Shown here piece after piece: positions 9,126-17,017 of a stretch of 64,000 nt of DNA. The notes under the pieces were generated by a model. That model searched no databases. It was not told the origin of the DNA and was given only the letters and a program-made list of their open reading frames with translations. Each line of letters begins with the position of its first letter. The stretch's first letter is position 1. The DNA comes from Streptomyces sp. yr375. Its GTDB lineage: Bacteria > Actinomycetota > Actinomycetes > Streptomycetales > Streptomycetaceae. The DNA lies in contig NZ_FOFF01000013.1 of the NCBI RefSeq assembly GCF_900110755.1, forward strand, positions 104,192 through 168,191, in the 5' to 3' direction. Position numbers and translations under genes: made by a program.

Positions 9126-11732
9126 ATGCCGTCACGGACCCCTGCCCTGCAGCGCCTCCGTTCCATCCGCGCCTCGTTGCTGCTGCTGGCCCTGGTCCCG
9201 AGTCTGGCGCTCGGCGGACTCTGGGCCACCACCAGCGCACGTGTGCTGTCGCAGGGCTTCGGTCTGCGCGCCGAGTTCAACACCAACCTCGCCGTCGCCA
9301 AGCCGTTCGGCGACATGATCGACGCCGCGGCCCGGGAACGGACGCTCAGCGCGGTCTGGCTGGCCGACCCCCATGCCTCACGCAAGGCGTTGGAGGCGCA
9401 GCGCCGCAAGACGGACGTCGCCGTGACCGAGATGGCGGGGCTGCCGGCCGCGCTGAAGGACGCGCCTGCGAAGTCCAAGGCGGCGTTCCAGCCGGTCGCG
9501 GACGCCGTGCAGGCGATGAACCTGCCCGAGCTCAGGGCCCGGATCGACAGCCGGACCACCGACGTCCGCACGGCCACCGCGGTGTTCACCCGCGTCATCG
9601 ACGCCGAGATCGTCGGCACCGACTTCGCCTTCCGGGTCAACGACGCGTCCCTGGTGACCGCGTCCATACCGACCTCGACCCTGATCGACGCCCGTGAGCA
9701 ACTGCTGCTGGAGGACGCCACGCTGGCCCCCGCGGTCGCGAGCGGGCGGCTCAGCGCCCAGGACCGGGCCGCCTTCCTGCACGCGGTGGGCGCCCGGCGC
9801 TTCCTGATGGGCAGCATGCCCAACCAGCTCAACGCCCGGGACATGGCGGCGGTGCGGAAGCTCACCGGCAGCCCGGAGTGGAAGACGCTGGAGAAGATCG
9901 AGGACGCCGTCATCGCCCAGCGGGACGGCGGGAGCACCGCGCTGCCCGCGGCGGCCCGGCAGTGGCCCGCCACCATGACCACGATCATCCCGCGGATGCA
10001 GAAGGTCACGGTCGACCCCATCTTCGCCTTCATCGGCCAGAGCCAGGCCCGAGCCGACTCACTGGTGTGGCAGGGTCTGGTCACGAGCGGGGCGGGGCTC
10101 GCCGCCCTCATCGTGGTGGCCCTGCTGTCCTGGCGGGTCACCCGTTCCCTGATGCGACGCCTGGCCGGCCTGCGCAGAGCCACCCTGGAGCTGGCCGACA
10201 CCCGGCTGCCCGACCTGGTCGACCGGCTCAACCGCGGGGAGAACGTCGACGTCGAGGCGGAGGCGGCGGACCTCGACTACGGCGACGACGAACTCGGCAA
10301 GGTCGCCCACGCCTTCAACTCCGCCCAGCGCACCGCGCTGCGCAGCGCCGTAAGCCTGGCCGACGCCCGCCGCGGCTTCCAGAAGGCCATCCTGGGCGTC
10401 GCCCGGCACACCCAGAACCTGGTGAACCGCCAACTGAGCCTGCTGGACACCATGGAGCAGCAGCACCAGGAACCCGACGTGCTGAAGGGGCTCTACGAAC
10501 TGGACTCCCAGGCCAGCCAGATGCGCCGCTACGAGGAGAACCTCGTGATCATCAGCGGCGGGCAGCCCGGCCGCCGCTGGACCCAGCCGGTCACCGTCGT
10601 CGACGTCATCCGCAGCGCCGTCGGGGAGGTCGCCGACTACCAGCGCGTCACCGTGCACGCCGACGAGGACCTGAAGCTGGCCGCGCACGCCGTGGCCGAC
10701 GTGATCCACCTGCTCGCGGAACTCATGGAGAACGCCGCCCGCTACTCGCCGCCCGTCTGCCCGGTGTGGGTCCGCACGGAGCACGTCGGCAAGGGGCTCG
10801 CCATCGAGGTCGAGGACCGCGGGATAGGCATGGGGGAAGAGGAGTACGCCGAGGTCAACCGGCGACTCTCGCGGCCCCCGCAGTTCGACGTCCTGGCCCT
10901 CGCCGACGACTCCCGCCTCGGCCTCTTCGTGGTCGCCCGGCTGGCCGCCCAGCACGGTGTCCGGATCACGCTCCGCTCCTCGCCGTTCGGCGGCACCTCG
11001 GCGGTGGTCCTGATCCCCGCGGCCCTGCTGATCGACGAATCCGCGCCGGTCCCGGGCGCTCCGACGATTTCGGGCGCTCCGTTGGTCCCGGACGCCTCGA
11101 TCGTGCCGGATTCACCGGCCACGCTCGTGGCGGAGGCCGGGCACCCGGCGGCCCTCGTCGGAACGGCCGGGGAGCCGGACGCCCAGCCCGCTCCCCGCGC
11201 CGCTGCGTCCGTCGCTTCCCCGTACTCGCCGCAGGCCTCGCCGCAGGCCTCGCCGCAGGCCTCGCCGCAGGCCTCGCCGCAGGCCTCGCCGCAGGCCACG
11301 GTCCACTCCATGCCCCCGTTCGTTCCCCGGCAGGCTTCGGACGACGACGAGTGGTCGGTGGCGGAGCGCCCCTCCGTGTTCACGCCCCTGCGCCGCCCGG
11401 TCACCGCATCGGTCACGCCCCCGGCGGCCGTCTTGCCCGCGCAACCCGTGCAGCCAGGCCGGCCGGGAGGGCCCGGCCTGCCGCCCGTTCCGTCGCCGCA
11501 CGGCGCTCCGCCCCTTCCGCAGCGCGTCCCGCAGACGAGCCTGGTCGAGGAGTTGCGCCAGGACCCGGCGTCCGGCGGCGCCGCCGCGGTGGAGCCGGAC
11601 CCGGAACCGCTGCCGCAGGCGGAGCAGGTCGCCCGGACGATGTCCGCCTTCCAGCGCGGCACCGCGCACGCCCGTGACTTCGGGGTACGCCCCGCCCCCG
11701 ACCACGATCCCTCGACGAAGGCCCCCCGATGA
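9126..11732 (+). CDS. Conservon sensor ATPase (CvnA-type, nitrate-sensing domain)
   Basis: 868 residues from ATG 9126, chosen for AAGGA 7 nt upstream. A membrane segment at 17-35 is followed by an extracytoplasmic nitrate/nitrite-sensor-type helical domain (about 40-300), a second membrane segment (about 305-330), HAMP and a histidine-kinase-like ATPase domain with N-box ELMENAARYSPP and G-box EDRGIGM. The dimerisation region shows no canonical H-box, as expected for CvnA proteins. The C-terminal 240 residues are Pro/Ala-rich and disordered, with six copies of ASPQ. The next three genes are its conservon partners, with which it is thought to form a membrane-associated, G-protein-coupled-receptor-like complex affecting development. 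Confidence 0.93.
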   Translation: MPSRTPALQRLRSIRASLLLLALVPSLALGGLWATTSARVLSQGFGLRAEFNTNLAVAKPFGDMIDAAARERTLSAVWLADPHASRKALEAQRRKTDVAVTEMAGLPAALKDAPAKSKAAFQPVADAVQAMNLPELRARIDSRTTDVRTATAVFTRVIDAEIVGTDFAFRVNDASLVTASIPTSTLIDAREQLLLEDATLAPAVASGRLSAQDRAAFLHAVGARRFLMGSMPNQLNARDMAAVRKLTGSPEWKTLEKIEDAVIAQRDGGSTALPAAARQWPATMTTIIPRMQKVTVDPIFAFIGQSQARADSLVWQGLVTSGAGLAALIVVALLSWRVTRSLMRRLAGLRRATLELADTRLPDLVDRLNRGENVDVEAEAADLDYGDDELGKVAHAFNSAQRTALRSAVSLADARRGFQKAILGVARHTQNLVNRQLSLLDTMEQQHQEPDVLKGLYELDSQASQMRRYEENLVIISGGQPGRRWTQPVTVVDVIRSAVGEVADYQRVTVHADEDLKLAAHAVADVIHLLAELMENAARYSPPVCPVWVRTEHVGKGLAIEVEDRGIGMGEEEYAEVNRRLSRPPQFDVLALADDSRLGLFVVARLAAQHGVRITLRSSPFGGTSAVVLIPAALLIDESAPVPGAPTISGAPLVPDASIVPDSPATLVAEAGHPAALVGTAGEPDAQPAPRAAASVASPYSPQASPQASPQASPQASPQASPQATVHSMPPFVPRQASDDDEWSVAERPSVFTPLRRPVTASVTPPAAVLPAQPVQPGRPGGPGLPPVPSPHGAPPLPQRVPQTSLVEELRQDPASGGAAAVEPDPEPLPQAEQVARTMSAFQRGTAHARDFGVRPAPDHDPSTKAPR
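11226..11297 (+). repeat. 12-bp tandem repeat (6 units) inside the CvnA tail
   Basis: Six uninterrupted copies of TCGCCGCAGGCC encode SPQA repeats. As the unit is a multiple of three, copy-number change alters tail length without a frameshift. Confidence 0.95.
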
Positions 11733-12184
11733 CCGTTCACCCGCACCGCGCCCCCGCCACCGCCACCGCCAACAGCCTCGACTTCCTGCTGACCGGCCTC
11801 GTACAGCAGGTGACCGGTGTGCGGTTCGCCGTCGTGGTGTCCGAGGACGGGCTGGTCGTCAGCAAGTCCGCGGCCTTCCCGAGGCCCGAGGCCGAGCGGC
11901 TGGCCGCGACCGTGTCGGGGCTGATGAGCCTGGGCCGGGGCGTCTGCGCCGACTTCGACGGCGGGGGTGTCGTCCAGTCGCTGCTGGAGATGCGGCGGGG
12001 CTTCCTCATCCTCACGTCGGCCGGCGCGGGCGCGCACCTCGCCGTGCTGACCGAGTCGCAGGCGGACGTCGGCGTGGTGGCGTTCGAGATGAACATGCTG
12101 GTGAAGAAGGTCGGGGAGCATCTCAGCGCGGCTCCCCGCGCCGAGCTCTCGCCGCCGCCCGGCCTGCGCGGTTTCCAGCAGTGA
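11729..12184 (+). CDS. Conservon roadblock/LC7 protein (CvnB-type)
   Basis: 151 residues; its ATG overlaps the stop of the sensor gene (ATGA). The roadblock/LC7 fold is seen in SLDFLLTGLVQQVTGVRFAVVVSEDGLVVSKS and the MSLGRG..LLEMRRGFLILTSAGAGAHLAVL strands. Roadblock proteins act as GTPase-activating or scaffolding partners of small GTPases such as the last gene of this operon. Confidence 0.93.
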   Translation: MTVHPHRAPATATANSLDFLLTGLVQQVTGVRFAVVVSEDGLVVSKSAAFPRPEAERLAATVSGLMSLGRGVCADFDGGGVVQSLLEMRRGFLILTSAGAGAHLAVLTESQADVGVVAFEMNMLVKKVGEHLSAAPRAELSPPPGLRGFQQ

Positions 12185-12570
12185 GCGACGGCCCCCAGGA
12201 GTCGTGGGCGCAGCCCGAGGGGGCCGCGCACTGGCGCATGGTCCGGGCGTTCACCCTGACCGGCGGCCGTACCCAGCCCAGCCGGGACGTCTTCACGCTC
12301 ATCACGCTGGTGAGCACGGTCGACCTGCCGCTGCCGCCCGTCGGCCGGCGCCTTCAGCCGGAGCACCTGCGGATCCTGCGGATGTGCGCGCAGCCGCTGG
12401 CCGTCGCCGAGATCTCCGCCTATCTGGACCTGCCGGTCTCCGTGACGACCATCCTGCTGTCGGACCTGCTGGAGCAGGGCAGGATCCTCGCCCGCCCGCC
12501 CATCCACGTGGCCGCAAGCCCGCAGATCGCCCTGTTGCAGAAAGTGAGGAACGGCCTTGCCCGGCTCTGA
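12181..12570 (+). CDS. Conservon DUF742 protein (CvnC-type)
   Basis: 129 residues from GTG 12181, overlapping the preceding stop (GTGA). DUF742 signature segments are present: VRAFTLTGGRTQP, EHLRILRMCAQPLAVAEISAYLDLPVSVTTILLSDL and the end LLQKVRNGL. The middle resembles a winged helix-turn-helix. Function is unknown; it is always the third conservon protein and probably bridges the sensor and the GTPase. Confidence 0.93.
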   Translation: MSDGPQESWAQPEGAAHWRMVRAFTLTGGRTQPSRDVFTLITLVSTVDLPLPPVGRRLQPEHLRILRMCAQPLAVAEISAYLDLPVSVTTILLSDLLEQGRILARPPIHVAASPQIALLQKVRNGLARL

Positions 12571-13138
12571 CAACGCCCCCGAGGCTGTGAAGATCCTGAT
12601 CTCCGGCGGTTTCGGGGTCGGCAAGACGACCATGGTCGCCGCCATCAGCGAGATCACTCCGCTGCGCACGGAGGAACGGCTGACCGCCGCGGGGGTCGGG
12701 GTGGACGACGTGATCGGCGTGGAGGCCAAGACGACCACGACGGTCGCCCTGGACTTCGGCCGCATCACGCTCACCCCCGACCTGGTGCTCTACCTGTTCG
12801 GCGCCCCCGGCCAGCAGCGCTTCTGGTTCATGTGGAACGACCTGGCGGTCGGCGCCCTCGGCGGGATCGTGCTGGTGGACACCTGGCGTCTGGAGTCGAG
12901 CTTCGCGGCCATCGACTTCTTCGAGAAACGCGGCATCCCCTTCGTCGTCGCCGTCAACCGCTTCGAGGGCCGGCCGGAGTACGGCATCGAGCAGATCCGC
13001 GGCGCTCTCGCGCTCCCCGCGACGTCGCCGCTGCACATGTTCGACGCCCGGGAGCGCGGCGCCTGCCGGGACGTGCTGCTGAGCCTGGTCGACCATGTCC
13101 TCGCCCAGGTGTCCGCCCCGCTGCAGATCGCCCCCTGA
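12557..13138 (+). CDS. Conservon GTP-binding protein (CvnD-type)
   Basis: 193 residues from TTG 12557, preceded by GAGGA at good spacing and overlapping the DUF742 gene by 14 bp. It has a P-loop GGFGVGKTT, a switch II-like APGQQRFWFMW and the guanine-specificity-like VNRF. The family is the Ras-like conservon ATP/GTP-binding protein, which may release from the membrane sensor upon nucleotide exchange. Many conservons continue into a cytochrome P450 gene; this one does not. Confidence 0.93.
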   Translation: MPGSDNAPEAVKILISGGFGVGKTTMVAAISEITPLRTEERLTAAGVGVDDVIGVEAKTTTTVALDFGRITLTPDLVLYLFGAPGQQRFWFMWNDLAVGALGGIVLVDTWRLESSFAAIDFFEKRGIPFVVAVNRFEGRPEYGIEQIRGALALPATSPLHMFDARERGACRDVLLSLVDHVLAQVSAPLQIAP

Positions 13139-13157
13139 ACCCCATATCTTGGCGGGC

Positions 13158-13553
13158 ATGCAGTCTTACACGATCGGTCAGGCGGCCCGGTTGCTCGGGG
13201 TGAGTCCGGACACCGCGCGGCGTTGGGCGGACGCGGGGCGGGTGGTCACCCATCGCGACGAGGGCGGGCGGCGGGTCGTCGACGGGGCGGATCTCGCCGC
13301 GTTCTCCGTCGAGCTGGCCAAGGCCGGCAGCGGCGAGGAGGACGTCTCCTACACCTCGGTCCGCAACGCGTTCCCGGGGATCGTCACCGCGATCAAGCTC
13401 GGTGACGTGGCGGCGCAGGTGGAGATCCAGGCGGGTCCGCACCGGCTGGTGTCGCTGCTGACCCGGGAGGCCGTGGAGGAACTGGGCCTGGAGGTCGGGA
13501 TGGAGGCCACCGCCCGGGTGAAGTCGACGAACGTGCACATCGACCGCGTCTGA
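13158..13553 (+). CDS. MerR-like HTH fused to a molybdopterin/molybdate-binding Mop domain (copy 1)
   Basis: 131 residues. The N-terminus (YTIGQAARLLGVSPDTARRWADAGR) is a MerR/excisionase-type winged helix, and residues about 64-131 are a Mop/TOBE domain (NAFPGIVTAIKLGDVAAQVEIQAG, VKSTNVHIDR) that binds molybdate or tungstate oxyanions. It probably senses or stores molybdate and may regulate the nearby modABC. It starts only 19 bp after the conservon GTPase gene, so it may be cotranscribed with it. A closely similar second copy lies at 14789. Confidence 0.88.
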   Translation: MQSYTIGQAARLLGVSPDTARRWADAGRVVTHRDEGGRRVVDGADLAAFSVELAKAGSGEEDVSYTSVRNAFPGIVTAIKLGDVAAQVEIQAGPHRLVSLLTREAVEELGLEVGMEATARVKSTNVHIDRV

Positions 13554-13600
13554 CCGGCCCGCACGGCGACCTCCCGCCCCCTCTACCTCACCTCACCGGG

Positions 13601-13922
13601 TCACTCGGTGACCGAGTAGGAGTGGGCGCCGGTTCCGGCCGGCGCTCCCCCGTCGACGATCAGGTACGCGTCGCGGATCGGGCGGCCCGCGAACCAGGAC
13701 TCGAGGATCTCGCGGATGCCGGCCGCGTAGCGGGCCTGCGCGGACAGGGACGAGCCGGAGATGTGCGGGGTCATCCCGTGGTGCGGCATGGTGCGCCACG
13801 GGTGGTCGGCGGGGGCCGGCTGCGGATACCGGACGTCGCCCGCGTAGCCCGCCAACCGCCCACTGCGCAGGGCGCGTTCGACGGCGTCCCGGTCGGCGAT
13901 CCTCGCCCGGGTCGTGTTGGTA
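13601..13922 (-). pseudogene. NAD-dependent formate dehydrogenase, C-terminal remnant
   Basis: The minus strand encodes only the last ~105 residues of a D-2-hydroxyacid-type formate dehydrogenase, including RIADRDAVERAL, GYAGDVRYPQPAPADHPW, MPHHGMTPHISGSSLSAQARYA and RPIRDAYLIVDGG. Homology begins abruptly at about NTTRARIADRD. The N-terminal catalytic part and nearly all of the NAD-binding domain are absent upstream, where 13923-14167 holds no recognisable gene. It is a truncated remnant and not a functional enzyme; the catalytic His motif (PHHGMTPH) survives. Confidence 0.85.
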
Positions 13923-14167
13923 GCGGTCGAGGAACCATCCGGCGGTGCGCAGCGCGGGTCGCCGCTCGCGGCCGGGGCGGCCTATACCTCCGCCCAGCCG
14001 AGCTGTGCTCCGTTGCCGAGGCGGGCCCGGCCGGCGCCGTGGGCCCGCCCGGCGTCACCAGCGCGGCGGCGTCGCCGAGGGAGCCCGGCCGCCGACAACG
14101 CCGTACCGATGGCGGGCGGGCCCTCCTGCGGTGCGGGGCGGGACTCACCGCGGTGGTGCGGGGCGGG

Positions 14168-14650
14168 TCATGTCCACGCGGGGTAGCCGCCGTCCACGCG
14201 GATCGTGTTGATTCCGCTGATGTGCCGGGCGCCGCAATGGTCCTGCGGCAGGACGAGTTGGGGGCCGGCGCGGTCGAGCGGGGTGTCGTCGATGGTGACG
14301 GCGAGGAGCACGGGAGCGTGGCCGAAGTCGGGGTCGACCTCCGCCCATGACAGCAGCGTGTGATGGCCGTCCGCACCGGTCACGGCGATGAGGAAGCGGA
14401 GGCGGTCCTTGCGGCGGGCGGGGTCGAAGCCGGGCTCGGCTGCCGACAGCACGTCGTGCAGGAGCGGTCCGGTGAAGCGGTGCCGCCTGACGCCGCTGGT
14501 GTCGCATCTGAAGCTGACCTCCGCCCGCTGCTGGGGCCAGGCCAGCAGGTCGGCCACGGTCAGCCGGGACGGCCGGGCCAGGTCTCCGGCGAGCACGACT
14601 TCCGCCATCGGGACGATGGCCGCAGCGGCGGTTGCGAGGGACTGACTCAC
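14168..14650 (-). CDS. Small molybdopterin-dependent (sulfite-oxidase-fold) oxidoreductase
   Basis: 160 residues from GTG 14650, which has an excellent ribosome site (GGAGGTGA). The sequence resembles the Moco-binding domain of the sulfite oxidase/YedY superfamily: LTVADLLAWPQ, SFRCDTSG with a Cys where the molybdenum ligand is expected, FTGPLLHDVLSAAEP, GADGHHTLLSWAEVDPDFG, DDTPLDRAGPQLVLP and a final GINTIRVDGG. It is much shorter than YedY or sulfite oxidase but matches a known class of small actinobacterial proteins. No signal peptide is obvious. Its position beside two Mop proteins and modABC supports a molybdenum link. Confidence 0.72.
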   Translation of the reverse strand: MSQSLATAAAAIVPMAEVVLAGDLARPSRLTVADLLAWPQQRAEVSFRCDTSGVRRHRFTGPLLHDVLSAAEPGFDPARRKDRLRFLIAVTGADGHHTLLSWAEVDPDFGHAPVLLAVTIDDTPLDRAGPQLVLPQDHCGARHISGINTIRVDGGYPAWT

Positions 14651-14746
14651 GGGCTATCACCTCCCTCAGGGAGGTACCCGGACGGGCCGACTGCACAAAC
14701 GCATATACCAGCCACCACTATCGATAGCCCGGCTCATGCGATGTTA

Positions 14747-14764
14747 CAAGGTACTTACACCTTG
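14747..14764. promoter_or_regulatory. Inverted repeat over the -35 region of the mop-modABC promoter
   Basis: CAAGGT-ACTTAC-ACCTTG is a 6-bp perfect inverted repeat with a 6-bp spacer that covers the proposed -35 element. It could be the operator for the HTH-Mop protein encoded just downstream. Confidence 0.5.
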
Positions 14765-14782
14765 CATTTGCGGCAGTATGCT
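14754..14782 (+). promoter_or_regulatory. Promoter of the mop-modABC operon
   Basis: CTTACA (14754-14759), a 17-bp spacer and TATGCT (14777-14782) form a good housekeeping promoter. The ATG at 14789 lies 6 nt after the -10 box with no ribosome site, so the first gene is probably translated from a leaderless mRNA. Confidence 0.55.
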
Positions 14783-14788
14783 CAGTAC

Positions 14789-15256
14789 ATGCACACCTAC
14801 CGGATCGGTGAAGCGGCCGCCTTACTCGGCGTCAGCGCGGACACCGTGCGGCGACTGGTCGACGGCGGGAGACTGCCCGCCGACCGTGACGATTCGGGAC
14901 GCCGGCTCATCCCCGGCGCAGCGCTGGCGGCCTACGCCCGGCAGACGCACCGTACGGAACGGGAGAACCCCGGTTCCTCGGCCCGCAACCGCTTCGCCGG
15001 CATCGTCACCGAGGTACGCCTCGGGGATGTCTCGGCGCAGGTGGAGATCCAGGCCGGGCCGTTCCGGGTGGTGTCCCTGGTGAGCCGGGAGTCGGCCGAG
15101 GAACTGGAGCTGGAGCCCGGTGTGCCGGCGATCGCGGTGATCAAGTCGACCAACGTCGTCGTCGAACGACCCGAACGACCCGTAAGACCCGAACGACCCG
15201 TAGGACCCGTAGGACCCGTAGGACCCGTAGGACCCGTAGGACCCGTAAGGCCCTAG
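14789..15256 (+). CDS. MerR-like HTH fused to a Mop domain (copy 2), mod operon regulator
   Basis: 155 residues. The architecture matches copy 1 at 13158: an N-terminal helix-turn-helix (YRIGEAAALLGVSADTVRRL) and a Mop domain (NRFAGIVTEVRLGDVSAQVEIQAG, VIKSTNVVVE). It ends in a low-complexity tail built of PER and VGP triplets from a 9-bp tandem repeat. It begins the apparent operon with modABC (40 bp before modA) and is the likely molybdate-responsive regulator or molybdate store of the system. The start is the first base of the predicted transcript. Confidence 0.88.
   Translation: MHTYRIGEAAALLGVSADTVRRLVDGGRLPADRDDSGRRLIPGAALAAYARQTHRTERENPGSSARNRFAGIVTEVRLGDVSAQVEIQAGPFRVVSLVSRESAEELELEPGVPAIAVIKSTNVVVERPERPVRPERPVGPVGPVGPVGPVGPVRP
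15164..15252 (+). repeat. 9-bp tandem repeat at the end of the HTH-Mop gene
   Basis: Five exact GTAGGACCC units at 15200-15244 (Val-Gly-Pro), preceded by degenerate CGACCCGAA/CGACCCGTA units, extend the C-terminus of the protein. Confidence 0.9.
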
Positions 15257-15296
15257 AAGGGTCTCTCGGGAAGAGTCCCTGAGAAGGAGTAGATCC

Positions 15297-16151
15297 GTGA
15301 TGACCCGTTCCGTGCGCCGGACCCGCCGCACCCGCAAGATGCTGCAGGTGACCGGTGTGAGCGCCGCCGCACTGCTGGCCCTGAGCGCCTGCTCCTCGTC
15401 GGCCACGTCGGCCACGTCGGCCACGTCGGACTCCTCGGCCTCCTCCGGCTCCTCCGCGTCCGCCTCCCCCAAGCTGTCCGGCACGGTCACCGTGTTCGCG
15501 GCGGCCTCGCTGAAGGAGAGCTTCACGGCGCTGGGCGAGGAGTTCGAGAAGGCGCACCCGGGCACGAAGGTCACCTTCAGCTTCGGCGGCAGCGACAGCC
15601 TCGCCGCGAGCATCACCGGCGGCGCTCCGGCGGACGTGTTCGCCTCCGCCAGCCCCAAGACGATGAAGATCGTCACGGACGCGGGGGACGCCACGGGGAC
15701 GCCCGCCACCTTCGTCCGCAACCAGCTCGAGATCGCGACCCTGCCGGGCAACCCCGACAAGGTCGCCTCCCTGAAGGACCTGACGAAGTCCGGCCTCAAG
15801 GTGGTGCTGTGCGACAAGACGGTGCCGTGCGGCGCGGCCGCCCAGAAGGCGCTGGACGCCAGCAAGCTGAAGCTCACGCCGGTCTCGTACGAGCAGGACG
15901 TCAAGGCCGCCCTGACAAAGGTCGAGCTGAAGGAGGCCGACGCGGCCGTCGTCTACAAGACCGATGTGAAGGCCGCGGGTGACAAGGTGGAGGGCGTGGA
16001 GTTCCCCGAGTCGGCCAACGCCGTCAACGACTACCCGATCGTCCGGCTCAAGGACGCGAAGAACACCGCCGCCGCCGAGGCGTTCATCGCGCTGGTGCGG
16101 TCCGCCGAGGGCCAGAAGGTCCTGACCGAGGCCGGGTTCCTCCAGCCGTGA
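15297..16151 (+). CDS. modA: Molybdate ABC transporter, substrate-binding lipoprotein
   Basis: 284 residues from GTG 15297, with AAGGAG 7 nt upstream; ATG 15300 is equally possible. A lipoprotein signal ends in LSAC, so the protein is anchored outside the membrane by the Cys. ModA landmarks include VTVFAAASLKESF, FSFGGSDSLAASITGGAPADVFASAS and a C-terminal YPIVRLKDAKNTAAAEAFIALV. It binds molybdate or tungstate and delivers it to ModB. A Ser/Thr-rich linker with a short ATS repeat follows the lipid anchor. Confidence 0.95.
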   Translation: MMTRSVRRTRRTRKMLQVTGVSAAALLALSACSSSATSATSATSDSSASSGSSASASPKLSGTVTVFAAASLKESFTALGEEFEKAHPGTKVTFSFGGSDSLAASITGGAPADVFASASPKTMKIVTDAGDATGTPATFVRNQLEIATLPGNPDKVASLKDLTKSGLKVVLCDKTVPCGAAAQKALDASKLKLTPVSYEQDVKAALTKVELKEADAAVVYKTDVKAAGDKVEGVEFPESANAVNDYPIVRLKDAKNTAAAEAFIALVRSAEGQKVLTEAGFLQP

Positions 16152-17017
16152 CCCCGCTCGACGAGTCCGGCGCCGCGTCCGACACCCTGACGGGCGGACC
16201 GCGGCGCCGGCGCGGCCGGGCGGCGGCCCCGCGGCGGCGCAGTCCCGTTCCGCTGCCGTTGCTGCTGCCCGCGCTGGCCGGTCTGGCGTTCCTGATCCTG
16301 CCGCTCGTCGCGCTGCTCGTGCGCACCCCGTGGTCCACCCTGCCGGACCAGTTGACCAGCGCGGCGGTGTGGCAGGCGCTGCGGCTGTCCCTGCTGTGCG
16401 CGACGGCGGCCACCGCGGTGAGCCTGCTGCTCGGGGTGCCGCTGGCCTGGCTGCTGGCCCGGGTGGAGTTCCGCGGCCGTGGACTGCTGCGCGCGCTGGT
16501 CACCCTGCCGCTGGTGCTGCCGCCGGTGGTCGGCGGTGTGGCGCTGCTGATGGCGCTCGGCCGCAACGGCGTCGTCGGGAAGTGGCTGGACGCCTGGTTC
16601 GGGATCACCCTGCCCTTCACCACCGCCGGGGTCGTGGTCGCCGAGGCGTTCGTCGCCATGCCGTTCCTCGTGATCAGCGTCGAGGGCACGCTGCGGGCCG
16701 CCGACCCGCGCTACGAGGAGGCCGCCACGACGCTGGGCGCGTCCCGGTTCACCGCGTTCCGCCGGGTCACCCTGCCGCTGATCGCGCCCGGGGTCGCCGC
16801 GGGCGCGGTCCTCGCCTGGGCGCGGGCGCTGGGCGAGTTCGGCGCGACGATCACCTTCGCGGGCAACTTCCCCGGCCGCACCCAGACCATGCCACTCGCC
16901 GTGTACCTGGCCCTGCAGAGCGACCCGGAGGCGGCGATCGCCCTCAGCCTGGTCCTGCTGGCCGTCTCGATCGCGGTCCTCGCGGGCCTGCGCGACCGCT
17001 GGATGACCGCCTCATGA
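16148..17017 (+). CDS. modB: Molybdate ABC transporter, permease
   Basis: 289 residues; GTG overlaps the modA stop (GTGA). Five to six membrane segments are visible and the cytoplasmic EAA loop is in EEAATTLGASRFTAFRRVTLPLIAPG. It forms the channel of the ModABC importer. Confidence 0.95.
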   Translation: MTPLDESGAASDTLTGGPRRRRGRAAAPRRRSPVPLPLLLPALAGLAFLILPLVALLVRTPWSTLPDQLTSAAVWQALRLSLLCATAATAVSLLLGVPLAWLLARVEFRGRGLLRALVTLPLVLPPVVGGVALLMALGRNGVVGKWLDAWFGITLPFTTAGVVVAEAFVAMPFLVISVEGTLRAADPRYEEAATTLGASRFTAFRRVTLPLIAPGVAAGAVLAWARALGEFGATITFAGNFPGRTQTMPLAVYLALQSDPEAAIALSLVLLAVSIAVLAGLRDRWMTAS

